The notes beneath the pieces were generated by a model. That model did not search any database. It was not told where the DNA came from and worked only from the letters and a program-made list of their open reading frames with translations. From JADGHX01 sp035760965 (GTDB lineage Bacteria; Pseudomonadota; Gammaproteobacteria; Steroidobacterales; Steroidobacteraceae): a stretch of 64,000 nucleotides of DNA. The position numbers and the translations under genes are program-made. The DNA lies in the NCBI GenBank assembly GCA_035760965.1, contig DASTRY010000073.1, forward strand, positions 31,609 through 95,608, in the 5' to 3' direction. Shown piece after piece: positions 35,606 to 44,396 of the stretch (position 1 is the first letter of the stretch; every line of letters starts with the position of its first letter).

Positions 35606-37714
35606 CTAGCGCTCGCCGGGGCGCAGCTCCTTCGCGATGTAGCCCGCGATGTCGCGCAGCTCCTCGGCGCTCAGCGCGCCCTTGAACGGCGGCATGCCCT
35701 GGTTCTTGCCGTTCGAGGCCGTCGTGAAGATCACGTTCATGTCTTTCGCGGCAGTGGAGAGCGCAGCTCCGCCGCCATGGCCCCCCATGCCTTCTTCGCC
35801 GTGGCAGGCGACGCAGAAGCGACTGTAGAGATCCTTGCCGTGCGCAACATTCGGTTCGCCCGCGGGCATGACGAGATCCGGTGGCGGCGGCGATGTCCGC
35901 CCCGGTATGCGCGGCGGGGGCGCGTTGATCGGGATCGATTCGATCTTGCCCGCGAGCGAGAACAACCAGACGCTGTCGCCTCGCTTGCCGGTGCCGAACA
36001 AGGTGCCGGCCGACAGCACCGCGACGTACTGGCGGCCCTTGTGCTCGAACGTGCTCGCCGTGGCGTTCACGCCCGCGTCGGTGAGGAATTCCCAGAGCTT
36101 GTGGCCGTTCGTCTTGTCGAGCGCGAGAAAGCGCCCGTCGCTGCGCCCGACGAAGACGAGCCCGCCGGCCGTGTTGATCGAGCCGCTCATGCAGCCCTCG
36201 GGCCACGCTTGATTCCAGACGAGCCGGTTCGTCTTCAGGTCGTACGCGCCGAAGACGCCGCGCCGCGCGACTTGCGGGAAGGGCAGCGGCCCGGTGCTCG
36301 TCCACATGCCATCGAAGCGCGGCTTCTCGAGCGGGCGCGGGTCCGTTGCGGACACGGCCAGGTTGTCGATGCCGCACACGAAGAAGTAGTTCGTCGTCGG
36401 ATCGTACGAGCTCGGCGGCCAGTTCACCGCCATCTGCGGCTTGTACACGATGGGCTTGTCCCAGAACGGCGTGAAGATCTTGCCGCCGTTCACGAGATCG
36501 AAGCCTTCCGGCGCGATGTCCACGTACTGCGGGATGAGCGGGTCGCCGATCGGATAGGGCTGCGTCGCCGCGGTTTTCTGGCGCGGCTCCTGCGGCACCG
36601 GCTTCTCCTCGATGCCGATGAGCGGCTTGCCCGTCTCGCGATCGAGGATGTACACCCACGCCGTTTTCGAGATCTGCGCGATGCCTTTGCGCGTCCGCCC
36701 CTCATAGGGTGCGTCGAACAGGACGACGGGATTGGGCGAGTCGTAGTCCCAGATGTCGTGGTGCACTTGCTGGAAGTGCCAGCGGTATTTGCCCGTCTTC
36801 GCCTCGATGGCGACGATGGACGCGGTGAAGAGATTGTCGCCGCCGCGTTTCCAACCCGAGTAATCCGGCCCCGCATTGCCCGTCGAGAAGTAGAGCAACC
36901 CGAGCTCCGGATCGACCGCCGGTGTTTGCCACACGGGCGCGCCGCCGTACTTGTAGTAGTCGTTGTCGGATTGCCACGTTTCCGAGCCGAATTCGCCCGG
37001 TGCGGGAATCGTGTAGAAGGTCCAGAGGAGCTTGCCGTTCTTCGCGCTGTACGCCTTCACGCGCCCGCGAATGCCCATGTCGCCGCCGGCATAGCCCGTG
37101 ATGACCATGCCGTCGTAGTAGAGCGGGGCGCTGACGATGGAATAGCCTTGCAGCGGGTCCTCGCCCTGGATCGCCCACACGACCTTGCCCGTCTTCTGAT
37201 CGAGCGCGACGAGCTTCGCATCGAGCTGCCCGACGAAGATCTTGCCTTCGCCGAGACCCACGCCGCGCGCCACCCAGCCGCAGCACACCTTGACGCGTGC
37301 AGGATCGAGATTGGCCTTGTAGGTCCAGAGGATCTTGCCGGTCTCGACGTCGATCGCGAACGCGTCGTTCGCGCCCGTGACGTAGTACAGGACGCCGTCG
37401 TAGAAGAGCGGCTGCGCCTGGCCCGAATACTGCGGGCCGACGCCGGAGCCGAGATGGATGCGCCACTCCGCCTTCAGGTTCTTGACGTTGTCCTTGTTGA
37501 TCTGCGTCAGCGGCGAATACCGCTGATTGAAGATGTTGCCGCCGTTCGTGATCCACGCGTCGGTGGGCAGGGCGGTGAGCTGTTGCCGCGTGAATGCCGG
37601 CGCGGCCTTGATGGCCCGGCTCGCGGTCACATCCGAAGCGTGCGCGCTGAAGACGGCCGCAGCGCCAAGAGCCGCGGTCCCGAGTAGCCACAGTCCTCGA
37701 ACGCTCCGCTGCAC
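35606..37714 (-). CDS. PQQ-dependent dehydrogenase with C-terminal cytochrome c (copy 3)
   Basis: This is a 702-residue protein. Start: GTG 37714 has a perfect AAGGAGGAG 6 nt upstream and gives a clean signal peptide (1-~25); ATG 37741 is the alternative. The propeller begins W-I-T-N-G-G-N. The vicinal disulfide Cys144-Cys145 sits in K-V-C-C-G-W-V-A-R-G-V. The catalytic-Asp segment is W-D-Y-D-S-P-N-P-V, and the haem motif is C634-V-A-C-H638 in the C-terminal domain. It is expected to oxidise a primary alcohol or aldehyde in the periplasm. It lies 32 bp downstream of the TPP enzyme gene and 72 bp beyond MFS-TPP coupling distance, so all three are probably one transcript. Confidence 0.93.
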   Translation of the reverse strand: MQRSVRGLWLLGTAALGAAAVFSAHASDVTASRAIKAAPAFTRQQLTALPTDAWITNGGNIFNQRYSPLTQINKDNVKNLKAEWRIHLGSGVGPQYSGQAQPLFYDGVLYYVTGANDAFAIDVETGKILWTYKANLDPARVKVCCGWVARGVGLGEGKIFVGQLDAKLVALDQKTGKVVWAIQGEDPLQGYSIVSAPLYYDGMVITGYAGGDMGIRGRVKAYSAKNGKLLWTFYTIPAPGEFGSETWQSDNDYYKYGGAPVWQTPAVDPELGLLYFSTGNAGPDYSGWKRGGDNLFTASIVAIEAKTGKYRWHFQQVHHDIWDYDSPNPVVLFDAPYEGRTRKGIAQISKTAWVYILDRETGKPLIGIEEKPVPQEPRQKTAATQPYPIGDPLIPQYVDIAPEGFDLVNGGKIFTPFWDKPIVYKPQMAVNWPPSSYDPTTNYFFVCGIDNLAVSATDPRPLEKPRFDGMWTSTGPLPFPQVARRGVFGAYDLKTNRLVWNQAWPEGCMSGSINTAGGLVFVGRSDGRFLALDKTNGHKLWEFLTDAGVNATASTFEHKGRQYVAVLSAGTLFGTGKRGDSVWLFSLAGKIESIPINAPPPRIPGRTSPPPPDLVMPAGEPNVAHGKDLYSRFCVACHGEEGMGGHGGGAALSTAAKDMNVIFTTASNGKNQGMPPFKGALSAEELRDIAGYIAKELRPGER

Positions 37715-37746
37715 GGACGACTCCTCCTTGACGTTGCGCATAACCG

Positions 37747-39375
37747 TTACGGCTTCGAGATGCGGGTTTCCTGCGCCGTCATGAACTCGAGCAGCGCCGG
37801 TCTGCCTTGCTGCGTCTGTTCGATGCCGCGCTTGATGGCGGGCACGATTTCCGATACTTCCGTCACGCGCTCGCCGTAGCCGCCGAGCGCACGCGCGAAC
37901 GCCGCGTAGTCGCCCGAGATGTCGGTCGCCCGGTACTTCTGCGTGGCATTCGGCATGATCGGCAGCTCGATCGCCATGGCGCTGTTGTTCAGCAGGATCG
38001 ACAGGATCGGCAGCCGCTCGCGCACCGCGGTCTCGAAATCGGTGCCCGTGAACCCGATGGCCGCATCGCCCCACACGTTGATGCAGAGCTTGTCGGGATG
38101 CACGAGCTTCGCGCCCATCGCGAGACCGAGCCCATAGCCGAGCTGCGTCGTCTTGCCCCAGCCGATGTAAGTGAGCGGCTTCTTCGTCTTCCAGAACGGC
38201 ATGAGCTGATCGCGCGGACTGCCGGCGTCGTGCGTGATGATGGTGTTCGCCACGTCCACCGTCTTCTGCAGGTCCCACAGGACGCGATAGGGCAGGAAGG
38301 GCTTCTCGCTGGACTCGAGTCGCGGCAGCCACTCCTTCATCCACTCGGCCTCGACGTCCTTGATCTCCTTGGCGACCTTCGAGGCATCGCGCGGGGTGGG
38401 CACCTTCTTCTTCACGGCTTCGAGCAGTGCGCGCAAGGTGAGCTTCGCATCGCCGATCAGCGCGTACTGCGTCGGCAGGCACTTCGCGAGATCCGTCGGA
38501 TCGAGCGTCGAGTGGATCAGCACCTTGCCGCGCGGGATGGAGATCGCGAACGAGGACTCGGTGAAGCTGCAGCCGATCCCGAAGATCACGTCCGCATTCG
38601 CCAGGAAGTGCGAGACCGGCTTCGGGTACGCATTGCCGCCCGCGCCGAGCGCCAAGGGGTGCGTCTCGTCGAACGTGCTCTTGCCCGGCAGGCTGGTGCA
38701 CACGGGGATGGCGAGCAGCTCGGCAAACTCCTGCAGCTCCCGGTACGCGTCGGCATAGTGGCAGCCCTGGCCGGCATAGATCACCGGGCGCTTGGCTTTG
38801 ATCAGCACGTCCGCGACCTGCGCGACGGCCTCCGGATCGGGCGCCGAGCGCGCCGTGATGACGGGCGTGTAGCTCAGCGGCTCCGGCACCTCGTCGTCGA
38901 ACGCGTCGTACGGAATCTCCACGACCACCGGCTGCGGTCGCCCGTTACGCAGCATCGAGAAGGCGCGCCGCATGATGTTCGGCACTTCCGAACCCATGAT
39001 CACCGGCTCGGCGTGCTTTGCGACGCCCGCCATCTCGCGGGTCGAATTGAAGTTGAAGGGCAGGTACGCGTTCTTGCGCGCGTAGCCGGCGGGCAGCACC
39101 AATACCGGCACCGAATCGCCATACGCCTGCGCGACGCCGCCGTACGCGTTCTCCGCGCCGGGCCCGTGCTGCATGCAGAACACCCCGATCTTCTTGCCGC
39201 GCGTGAGACGCGACACGGCATCCGCCATGTGCAGTCCGATGCGCTCCTGACGCACGATGATCGTGCGGATGTCCGCGATCGCGGCCGCCTCGAGCAGCTG
39301 GTTGCGGGGGTAGCCGAAGAGCACGTCGATCCCTTCGCGCTTCAAGATCTCCGCAATGGCGGTCGATGTCTTCAC
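37747..39375 (-). CDS. Thiamine-diphosphate-dependent decarboxylase/carboligase-like enzyme
   Basis: This 542-residue cytoplasmic enzyme has the three-domain POX/acetolactate-synthase layout. The N-terminal pyrimidine-binding domain has the activating Glu44 in V-R-Q-E-R-I-G. The central domain is around 190-330 (P-V-I-Y-A-G-Q-G). The C-terminal diphosphate-binding domain has W-G-D-A-A-I-G-F-T-G then L-N-N about 30 residues on (~433-464). Candidate activities are 2-oxo-acid decarboxylation (benzoylformate-type), acyloin formation or oxalyl-CoA-type cleavage; sequence alone does not choose. It sits between an organic-acid-type MFS transporter and a PQQ dehydrogenase, so it may handle a 2-oxo acid or aldehyde in the same pathway. 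Confidence 0.9.
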   Translation of the reverse strand: MKTSTAIAEILKREGIDVLFGYPRNQLLEAAAIADIRTIIVRQERIGLHMADAVSRLTRGKKIGVFCMQHGPGAENAYGGVAQAYGDSVPVLVLPAGYARKNAYLPFNFNSTREMAGVAKHAEPVIMGSEVPNIMRRAFSMLRNGRPQPVVVEIPYDAFDDEVPEPLSYTPVITARSAPDPEAVAQVADVLIKAKRPVIYAGQGCHYADAYRELQEFAELLAIPVCTSLPGKSTFDETHPLALGAGGNAYPKPVSHFLANADVIFGIGCSFTESSFAISIPRGKVLIHSTLDPTDLAKCLPTQYALIGDAKLTLRALLEAVKKKVPTPRDASKVAKEIKDVEAEWMKEWLPRLESSEKPFLPYRVLWDLQKTVDVANTIITHDAGSPRDQLMPFWKTKKPLTYIGWGKTTQLGYGLGLAMGAKLVHPDKLCINVWGDAAIGFTGTDFETAVRERLPILSILLNNSAMAIELPIMPNATQKYRATDISGDYAAFARALGGYGERVTEVSEIVPAIKRGIEQTQQGRPALLEFMTAQETRISKP

Positions 39376-39414
39376 TCGAGATTCTCCTGGAACGAAATGT
39401 AAAAGCGCCCGCGC

Positions 39415-40752
39415 TCAGGGCGCGGGCACGGAAGAGGGCTGCGCAGCGCCGTCGTTCGCCGCCTGCAGCGCGTGCCCGACGTGGCCTTCGTAACGACGCA
39501 AGAACAAGCTGCCGACGAACGTGATCCCGCCGCAGAGGCACATGTAGTACGCGGGACCCGTAGGCGACCCGAGCAACTTCACGAGCTCCACCGCCGCGAG
39601 CGGCGCAATGCCGCTGAAGATCGAGAAGGCCAGATTGAACGACACGGCGACGCCGCTGAATCGAATGCGCGTCGGGAACAAGTCCGCGACCACGCCGGCC
39701 ATCGTGCCGTTCACGAGCGAGGCGACCACGCCGGCCATCACGAAGAGCAGATTCAGATTGACGCTGCGCTCGGCGGCGGCGCTGAAGAAGGGGATTGCCA
39801 GCACCAGCAACAGCAGCGCTCCGGCGCCGAGGATGTAGCGGCGCGGGAAGCGATCGCCGAGCCACGCCGTGACGAGCATCCCGAGCGAAATGACGATGAG
39901 CGCGATGTACTGCGCCTCGCTCGCTGCCGCGGGCGTGTAACCCATGATTCGCGGCAGGAGCGCGGGCATCGCGAACAGGAGCCCGTTGAAGCCGGCCGTT
40001 GCGGTGAGCGCGGCGACGCCCGCAACGACGTTCGCCGGATGCGACTTCATCAGCTCGCCGAACGGCTGTTTCGAGGCGACGTTCTTCATCTGCTGGAACT
40101 CGCGCGTTTCCTCGAGCGACAGTCGCAGCCAGAAGCTCACGAACCCGCACACGCCGCCGAAGAGGAATCCGATGCGCCAGCCCCACGCCGCGATAGCCGG
40201 CTCGGCGAGCAGCTGGTGCACGGCGAGGTTCAGCCCGGAGGCGAGCGCGACACCCGTGTTCACGCAGAAGAAGATGAACCCCGCCGCGAAGCCGACCCGC
40301 CGCGGATCTGCGCTTTCGGCGACGTACGTGATGGCGCCCGGCAATTCCCCACCGAGGCTGAAGCCTTGTAGCAGCCGCAGCAGCACCATGCAGATCGAAG
40401 CCCCGATGCCCCACTGTGCGTAGGTCGGCAACAAACCGATGGCGGTCGTCGCTAGTGACATCGTCAGCATCGCGACGATGAACACGCGCCGGCGCCCGTA
40501 CTTGTCGCCGAAGTGACTGAACACCACCCCGCCGACCGGGCGTGCGACATAGCCCACCGCGAACACGCTGAACGACAGCAGGAGCGAATTGAGAGGGTCC
40601 GCCGCCGGGAAGAACGCCGCGCCGATGTACTGCGCGAACATGCTGTAGATCACGAAATCGTAGAACTCGAGCGCGCCCCCGAGGCTCGACAAGATGATGA
40701 CGCGCCACTGCGACCGGTGAATGCCGGTGCCCGCGCCCAGCGCCTCTGTCAT
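39415..40752 (-). CDS. MFS transporter, metabolite:H+ symporter type
   Basis: This 445-residue, 12-helix transporter starts at ATG 40752 with GAGGG upstream. The signature after helix 2, H-F-G-D-K-Y-G-R-R-R, and the R-L-L-Q-G-F-S-L-G-G-E motif are typical of the MHS group (ProP, KgtP, ShiA, dicarboxylate and aromatic acid carriers). The second-half counterpart W-L-G-D-R-F-P-R-R is also present. Uptake of a carboxylate or betaine-like solute with H+ is likely; the substrate is unknown. It is the first gene of a minus-strand set with the TPP enzyme (39-bp gap) and PQQ dehydrogenase copy 3. It is divergent from the module B MBL gene. Confidence 0.93.
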   Translation of the reverse strand: MTEALGAGTGIHRSQWRVIILSSLGGALEFYDFVIYSMFAQYIGAAFFPAADPLNSLLLSFSVFAVGYVARPVGGVVFSHFGDKYGRRRVFIVAMLTMSLATTAIGLLPTYAQWGIGASICMVLLRLLQGFSLGGELPGAITYVAESADPRRVGFAAGFIFFCVNTGVALASGLNLAVHQLLAEPAIAAWGWRIGFLFGGVCGFVSFWLRLSLEETREFQQMKNVASKQPFGELMKSHPANVVAGVAALTATAGFNGLLFAMPALLPRIMGYTPAAASEAQYIALIVISLGMLVTAWLGDRFPRRYILGAGALLLLVLAIPFFSAAAERSVNLNLLFVMAGVVASLVNGTMAGVVADLFPTRIRFSGVAVSFNLAFSIFSGIAPLAAVELVKLLGSPTGPAYYMCLCGGITFVGSLFLRRYEGHVGHALQAANDGAAQPSSVPAP

Positions 40753-40813
40753 GGAACCCTCTTTAGACCTGGGCTGCGAAAGCAGATGTGCCGGAAAGGA
40801 AAAACTGCGCAAT

Positions 40814-40827
40814 CGATGCGCGCATCG
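40814..40827. promoter_or_regulatory. 14-bp perfect palindrome in the MFS/MBL divergent gap
   Basis: CGATGCG-CGCATCG is a perfect 14-bp palindrome, 61 bp upstream of the MFS start and 130 bp upstream of the MBL start. It could be an operator serving both directions, but palindromes of CG-rich words occur by chance in such DNA. Confidence 0.25.
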
Positions 40828-40957
40828 GCACAACTCGTGACATCCGCGTTGAAGCCCCCGTTGAGCCTATGTTACCCATAAATCTAGAGTTTTCGGGAAT
40901 GAACAGCCTCCTATCCGAGCGTTGACCGCACCCCCAGAAAGTCGATGAATAAAGTCG

Positions 40958-41908
40958 ATGACTAGCGATCTCCTGACCCCTCGCAGACGGTTCCTGAAAC
41001 TGGCCCTGGGCGGTGTCGCCGGCGCCTCGCTGGCGGCGTTGCCGGCGGGCCGCGCGCTCGCACGCGCCAAGGCGGAGCCGATCACCGTCACCCCGATCAC
41101 GGATACCCTCGCGCAGGTGACCGGGGCGGGCAGCAACGTCGTAGTGTTCGCGAACCGTGAAGGCGTCGTGATGATCGATGGCGGTCTCGCGGATCGATCG
41201 AGCGCGCTGCTTAAGGCAGTGGCGGCGCATACGAAGGTGTCGCATCCCCAGACGGTCTTCAACACCCATTGGCACTGGGATCACACCGGGTCGAACGAGC
41301 GTCTCGGCAAGGCGGGCGCGAAGATCATCGCGCACGAGAACACGAAGCTCTGGCTTGGCGCCGACTTCTACTCGGAGTGGGAAAGGCGCGCCTACAAGCC
41401 CCGCCCGAAAGTCGCATGGCCGACGGAGACCTTCTACACCGAGGGCACGCTCACCGTCGGCAACGAAGAGATCCGGTACGCGCACCTGCCGCGTGCGCAC
41501 ACGGACGGCGATCTCTACGTGCACTTCCCGGCGCAAAACGTGCTGGTCGTGGGCGATCTGGTTTCGGTCGGTCGCTACCCGGTTCTCGACGTGACGACCG
41601 GCGGCTGGATCGGCGGCCTCACCGACGCAACGAAGGCGTTGCTCGAAGTGGCGAACGCCGACACGCGGATCATTCCCGGTACTGGGCCCGTTGTGACCCG
41701 CGCGGAGCTGCAGGATCAATACGAGATGCTGAGCACGATGAAAGACCGGCTGATCGGGCTGCTGAAGAAGGGCATGGGCACCGACGACATCCTGGCGAGC
41801 CCGCCGACGGGCGAGTTCGACGGTAAGTGGGGCGACCCGAAGCTGTTCCTTGCGAACGCATACCGGGGCCTGTGGGGCCACGTGCGTGAACTGGGCGGAA
41901 TCGTTTGA
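40958..41908 (+). CDS. Tat-exported metallo-beta-lactamase-fold hydrolase, module B
   Basis: This 316-residue protein has the twin-arginine signal P-R-R-R-F-L-K (8-14) followed by an Ala/Leu core. The metal-binding motif H104-W-H106-W-D108-H109 is complete, with A-H-T-D-G-D and the bridging Asp in V-V-G-D-L-V-S. The last His of typical glyoxalase-II-like sites is replaced (P-G-T-G-P). It is about as long as its paralogue at 27245 and shares N-E-R-L-G-K-A-G-A-K-I. Probably a periplasmic hydrolase of an ester, lactone or similar bond; the substrate is unknown. It ends 2 bp before the DUF1592 start, so it is the first gene of a four-gene operon. Confidence 0.92.
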   Translation: MTSDLLTPRRRFLKLALGGVAGASLAALPAGRALARAKAEPITVTPITDTLAQVTGAGSNVVVFANREGVVMIDGGLADRSSALLKAVAAHTKVSHPQTVFNTHWHWDHTGSNERLGKAGAKIIAHENTKLWLGADFYSEWERRAYKPRPKVAWPTETFYTEGTLTVGNEEIRYAHLPRAHTDGDLYVHFPAQNVLVVGDLVSVGRYPVLDVTTGGWIGGLTDATKALLEVANADTRIIPGTGPVVTRAELQDQYEMLSTMKDRLIGLLKKGMGTDDILASPPTGEFDGKWGDPKLFLANAYRGLWGHVRELGGIV

Positions 41909-41910
41909 CC

Positions 41911-44373
41911 ATGAAATCGAGATTGACAGCAGCGGTCCTCACCTGGGGTTTGGCGGGCCTCGCGGCCGTACTGTGCGCGAATACCGCACACGCTGCCGCG
42001 GACGCGGCGAGCAGCACGGCCCCGAACACCACCGAGGCGAATCCGCACAGCGGGGAGCCGAAGGAGTGGCAGTTCTTCGATCAGTATTGCGGCAAGTGCC
42101 ACAACTCGACGGACTGGGCCGGCGGCATCGCGTTCGACACGATGACCCCCGCCTCCTTCGCCGACGACGCGAAGATCTGGGAAGAGGCCGTGCGCAAGCT
42201 GCGCGGCCGCCTCATGCCGCCACCCGACAAGCCGCAGCCGGATCAGCAGACGATCGACGCTCAGGTGGCCTGGCTCGAAGCGAAGCTCGACGAGAACGCG
42301 AAGGCGCATCCCGATCCGGGCAGCGTCGTGGTTCACCGCTTGAACCGCACCGAGTACGCGCGCGAGGTCGAAAACCTCCTCGGCGTGAAGATCGATGCGG
42401 CCGCGCTCCTGCCGAAGGACACCAAAGCGGATGGTTTCGACAACGTGGCGCTGGCGCTGCGCGTATCGCCCTCGTTTCTCGATCAGTACATCACCGCCGC
42501 ACAGGACGTGAGCATGATGGCGGTGGGCAACCCCAAGCCGAGCCCGACGAGCGTGACGTATCGCACGCCGGCGGGCATGAACCAGTCCGTGCACAACGAA
42601 GGGCTGCCGCTCGGCACCCGCGGCGGTCTGCTGGTCGAGCATCTGTTCCCGGCGGACGGCGAGTACACGTTCAACGTGAATCAGAGCGCCGGCTTCGGCG
42701 GCGGCTACATCGCCGGTCTCGATAGTCGCCAGCAGCTGGTCATGTTCATCGACGGGCAGAAGGTCTTCGAGACCGAGCTCGGCGGCGAAGCGGATCTGAA
42801 GGCGGTCGACCAGAAGCAGGCGCCGGCGGCGAAGGAGATTCGCGATCGGTTCCAGAACATCAAGGTCCCTGTGAAGGCGGGGCCGCACAAGATCGGCATC
42901 GCGTTCGTGGCGCGCACGTTCGCCGAGACGGACGACACGCTGCAGCCCCTCGGTGACGGTCTGCCGCGGGTGCCGGGCGTGTTCGGTGTCGAGATCATCG
43001 GCCCGAGCAAGGACAAGGCGACCGCACTCAGCGAAACGCCGAGCCGGCGCAAGATCTTCGTCTGTCGTCCGGCGAACGAGGCCGAAGAGCTGCCGTGCGC
43101 CAAGCAGATCGTGAGCACGCTCGCGCGCAAGGCTTATCGGCGGCCGGTGACGGATGCGGATATCGCCGCACCGATGCACTTCTACACGGTGGGCCGGGAA
43201 AAGGGCGGCTTCGACGCGGGCATCCAGCAGGCCGTGATGGCCATCCTCGCGAGCCCGAAGTTCTTGTACCGCGTCGAGGCGCCGCCGAAGGATGTCGCGC
43301 CGGGCAAGGTCTATCCGATCAGCGACGTCGAGCTCGCCTCGCGGCTCTCGTTCTTCTTATGGAGCCAGGGTCCGGATGATGAGCTGCTGAACACCGCCGT
43401 GGCCAGCAAGCTGCGCGATCCGGCGGTACTCGAGCAGCAGGTGAAGCGCATGCTCGCCGACCCGCGCTCGAAATCGCTGACGACGAGCTTCGCGGATCAA
43501 TGGCTCACCGTGGACGAGATGGATCGCATCGAGCCCGATCCGTCGCTGTTCCCGGAGTTCGACAACTCGTTGCGGCAGGCCTTCCGCAAAGAGATCGAGA
43601 TGTTCGTCGACAGCGTCTTCTCCGAAGACCAGGACGTGCGCACCCTGCTCACCGCGAACTACACGTTCGTGAACGAGCGTCTCGCGCTCCACTACGGCAT
43701 CCCCAACGTCCGCGGCGAGCGCTTCCGGCGCGTGACGCTCACGGATTCGCATCGCTTCGGTCTGCTCGGCAAGGGCAGCTTCCTCATGGGCATGTCGTAC
43801 GCGAATCGCACATCGCCCGTGCGACGCGGCGCGTGGGTGCTCGAGACGGTGCTCGGGACGCCGCCGCATGCGCCGCCGCCCGGCGTCGAGGCGCTCAAGG
43901 AAAACATGGATGGCAAGAAGGCGCAGACCGTGCGCGAGCGCATGGAGGCGCATCGCTCGACTCCGACCTGCAACTCCTGCCACGGCATCATCGACCCGCT
44001 CGGCTTCTCGCTCGAGAACTTCGATGCGCTCGGCGCGTGGCACGAGAAGGATCGCGAGACGGGCACCGTCATCGATAGCACCGACAAGCTGCACGGAGAG
44101 GCCATCTCCGGCCCGGACGCGCTGCGCGCCTATGTGCTGCGCCGACCGGATCAGTTCGTGCAGACGCTGACCGAGAAGCTCATGACGTACGCGCTCGGTC
44201 GCGGCCTCGAGTACACGGACATGCCGACGGTGCGCGCCATCGTGCGCGACTCCGCGCAACACAACTACCGCTTCTCGTCCATCGTGCTCGGTATCGTCAA
44301 GAGCGCGCCGTTCCAGATGCAGAGAGTGCCCGTCCCCGCCGTCGATACGAAGACGGCGGACGCCGCGCACTGA
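41911..44373 (+). CDS. DUF1592/PSCyt-type dihaem-motif protein, module B
   Basis: This 820-residue paralogue of the module A protein has the same domain order. A signal peptide (1-~29) is followed by the cytochrome segment C60-G-K-C-H64-N-S-T-D-W-A-G-G. Then come DUF1587 (R-L-N-R-T-E-Y), the beta-rich region, DUF1595, DUF1592 (L-A-S-R-L-S-F-F-L-W), DUF1588 with C687-N-S-C-H691-G-I-I-D-P, and DUF1585. Start: ATG 41911 is used; a TTG two codons earlier would overlap the MBL stop. Both haem motifs are conserved between copies, which argues that they matter. It lies 23 bp before DUF1552. Confidence 0.9.
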   Translation: MKSRLTAAVLTWGLAGLAAVLCANTAHAAADAASSTAPNTTEANPHSGEPKEWQFFDQYCGKCHNSTDWAGGIAFDTMTPASFADDAKIWEEAVRKLRGRLMPPPDKPQPDQQTIDAQVAWLEAKLDENAKAHPDPGSVVVHRLNRTEYAREVENLLGVKIDAAALLPKDTKADGFDNVALALRVSPSFLDQYITAAQDVSMMAVGNPKPSPTSVTYRTPAGMNQSVHNEGLPLGTRGGLLVEHLFPADGEYTFNVNQSAGFGGGYIAGLDSRQQLVMFIDGQKVFETELGGEADLKAVDQKQAPAAKEIRDRFQNIKVPVKAGPHKIGIAFVARTFAETDDTLQPLGDGLPRVPGVFGVEIIGPSKDKATALSETPSRRKIFVCRPANEAEELPCAKQIVSTLARKAYRRPVTDADIAAPMHFYTVGREKGGFDAGIQQAVMAILASPKFLYRVEAPPKDVAPGKVYPISDVELASRLSFFLWSQGPDDELLNTAVASKLRDPAVLEQQVKRMLADPRSKSLTTSFADQWLTVDEMDRIEPDPSLFPEFDNSLRQAFRKEIEMFVDSVFSEDQDVRTLLTANYTFVNERLALHYGIPNVRGERFRRVTLTDSHRFGLLGKGSFLMGMSYANRTSPVRRGAWVLETVLGTPPHAPPPGVEALKENMDGKKAQTVRERMEAHRSTPTCNSCHGIIDPLGFSLENFDALGAWHEKDRETGTVIDSTDKLHGEAISGPDALRAYVLRRPDQFVQTLTEKLMTYALGRGLEYTDMPTVRAIVRDSAQHNYRFSSIVLGIVKSAPFQMQRVPVPAVDTKTADAAH

Positions 44374-44396
44374 ATGAAGTGAATCGAGGAAAGCCG

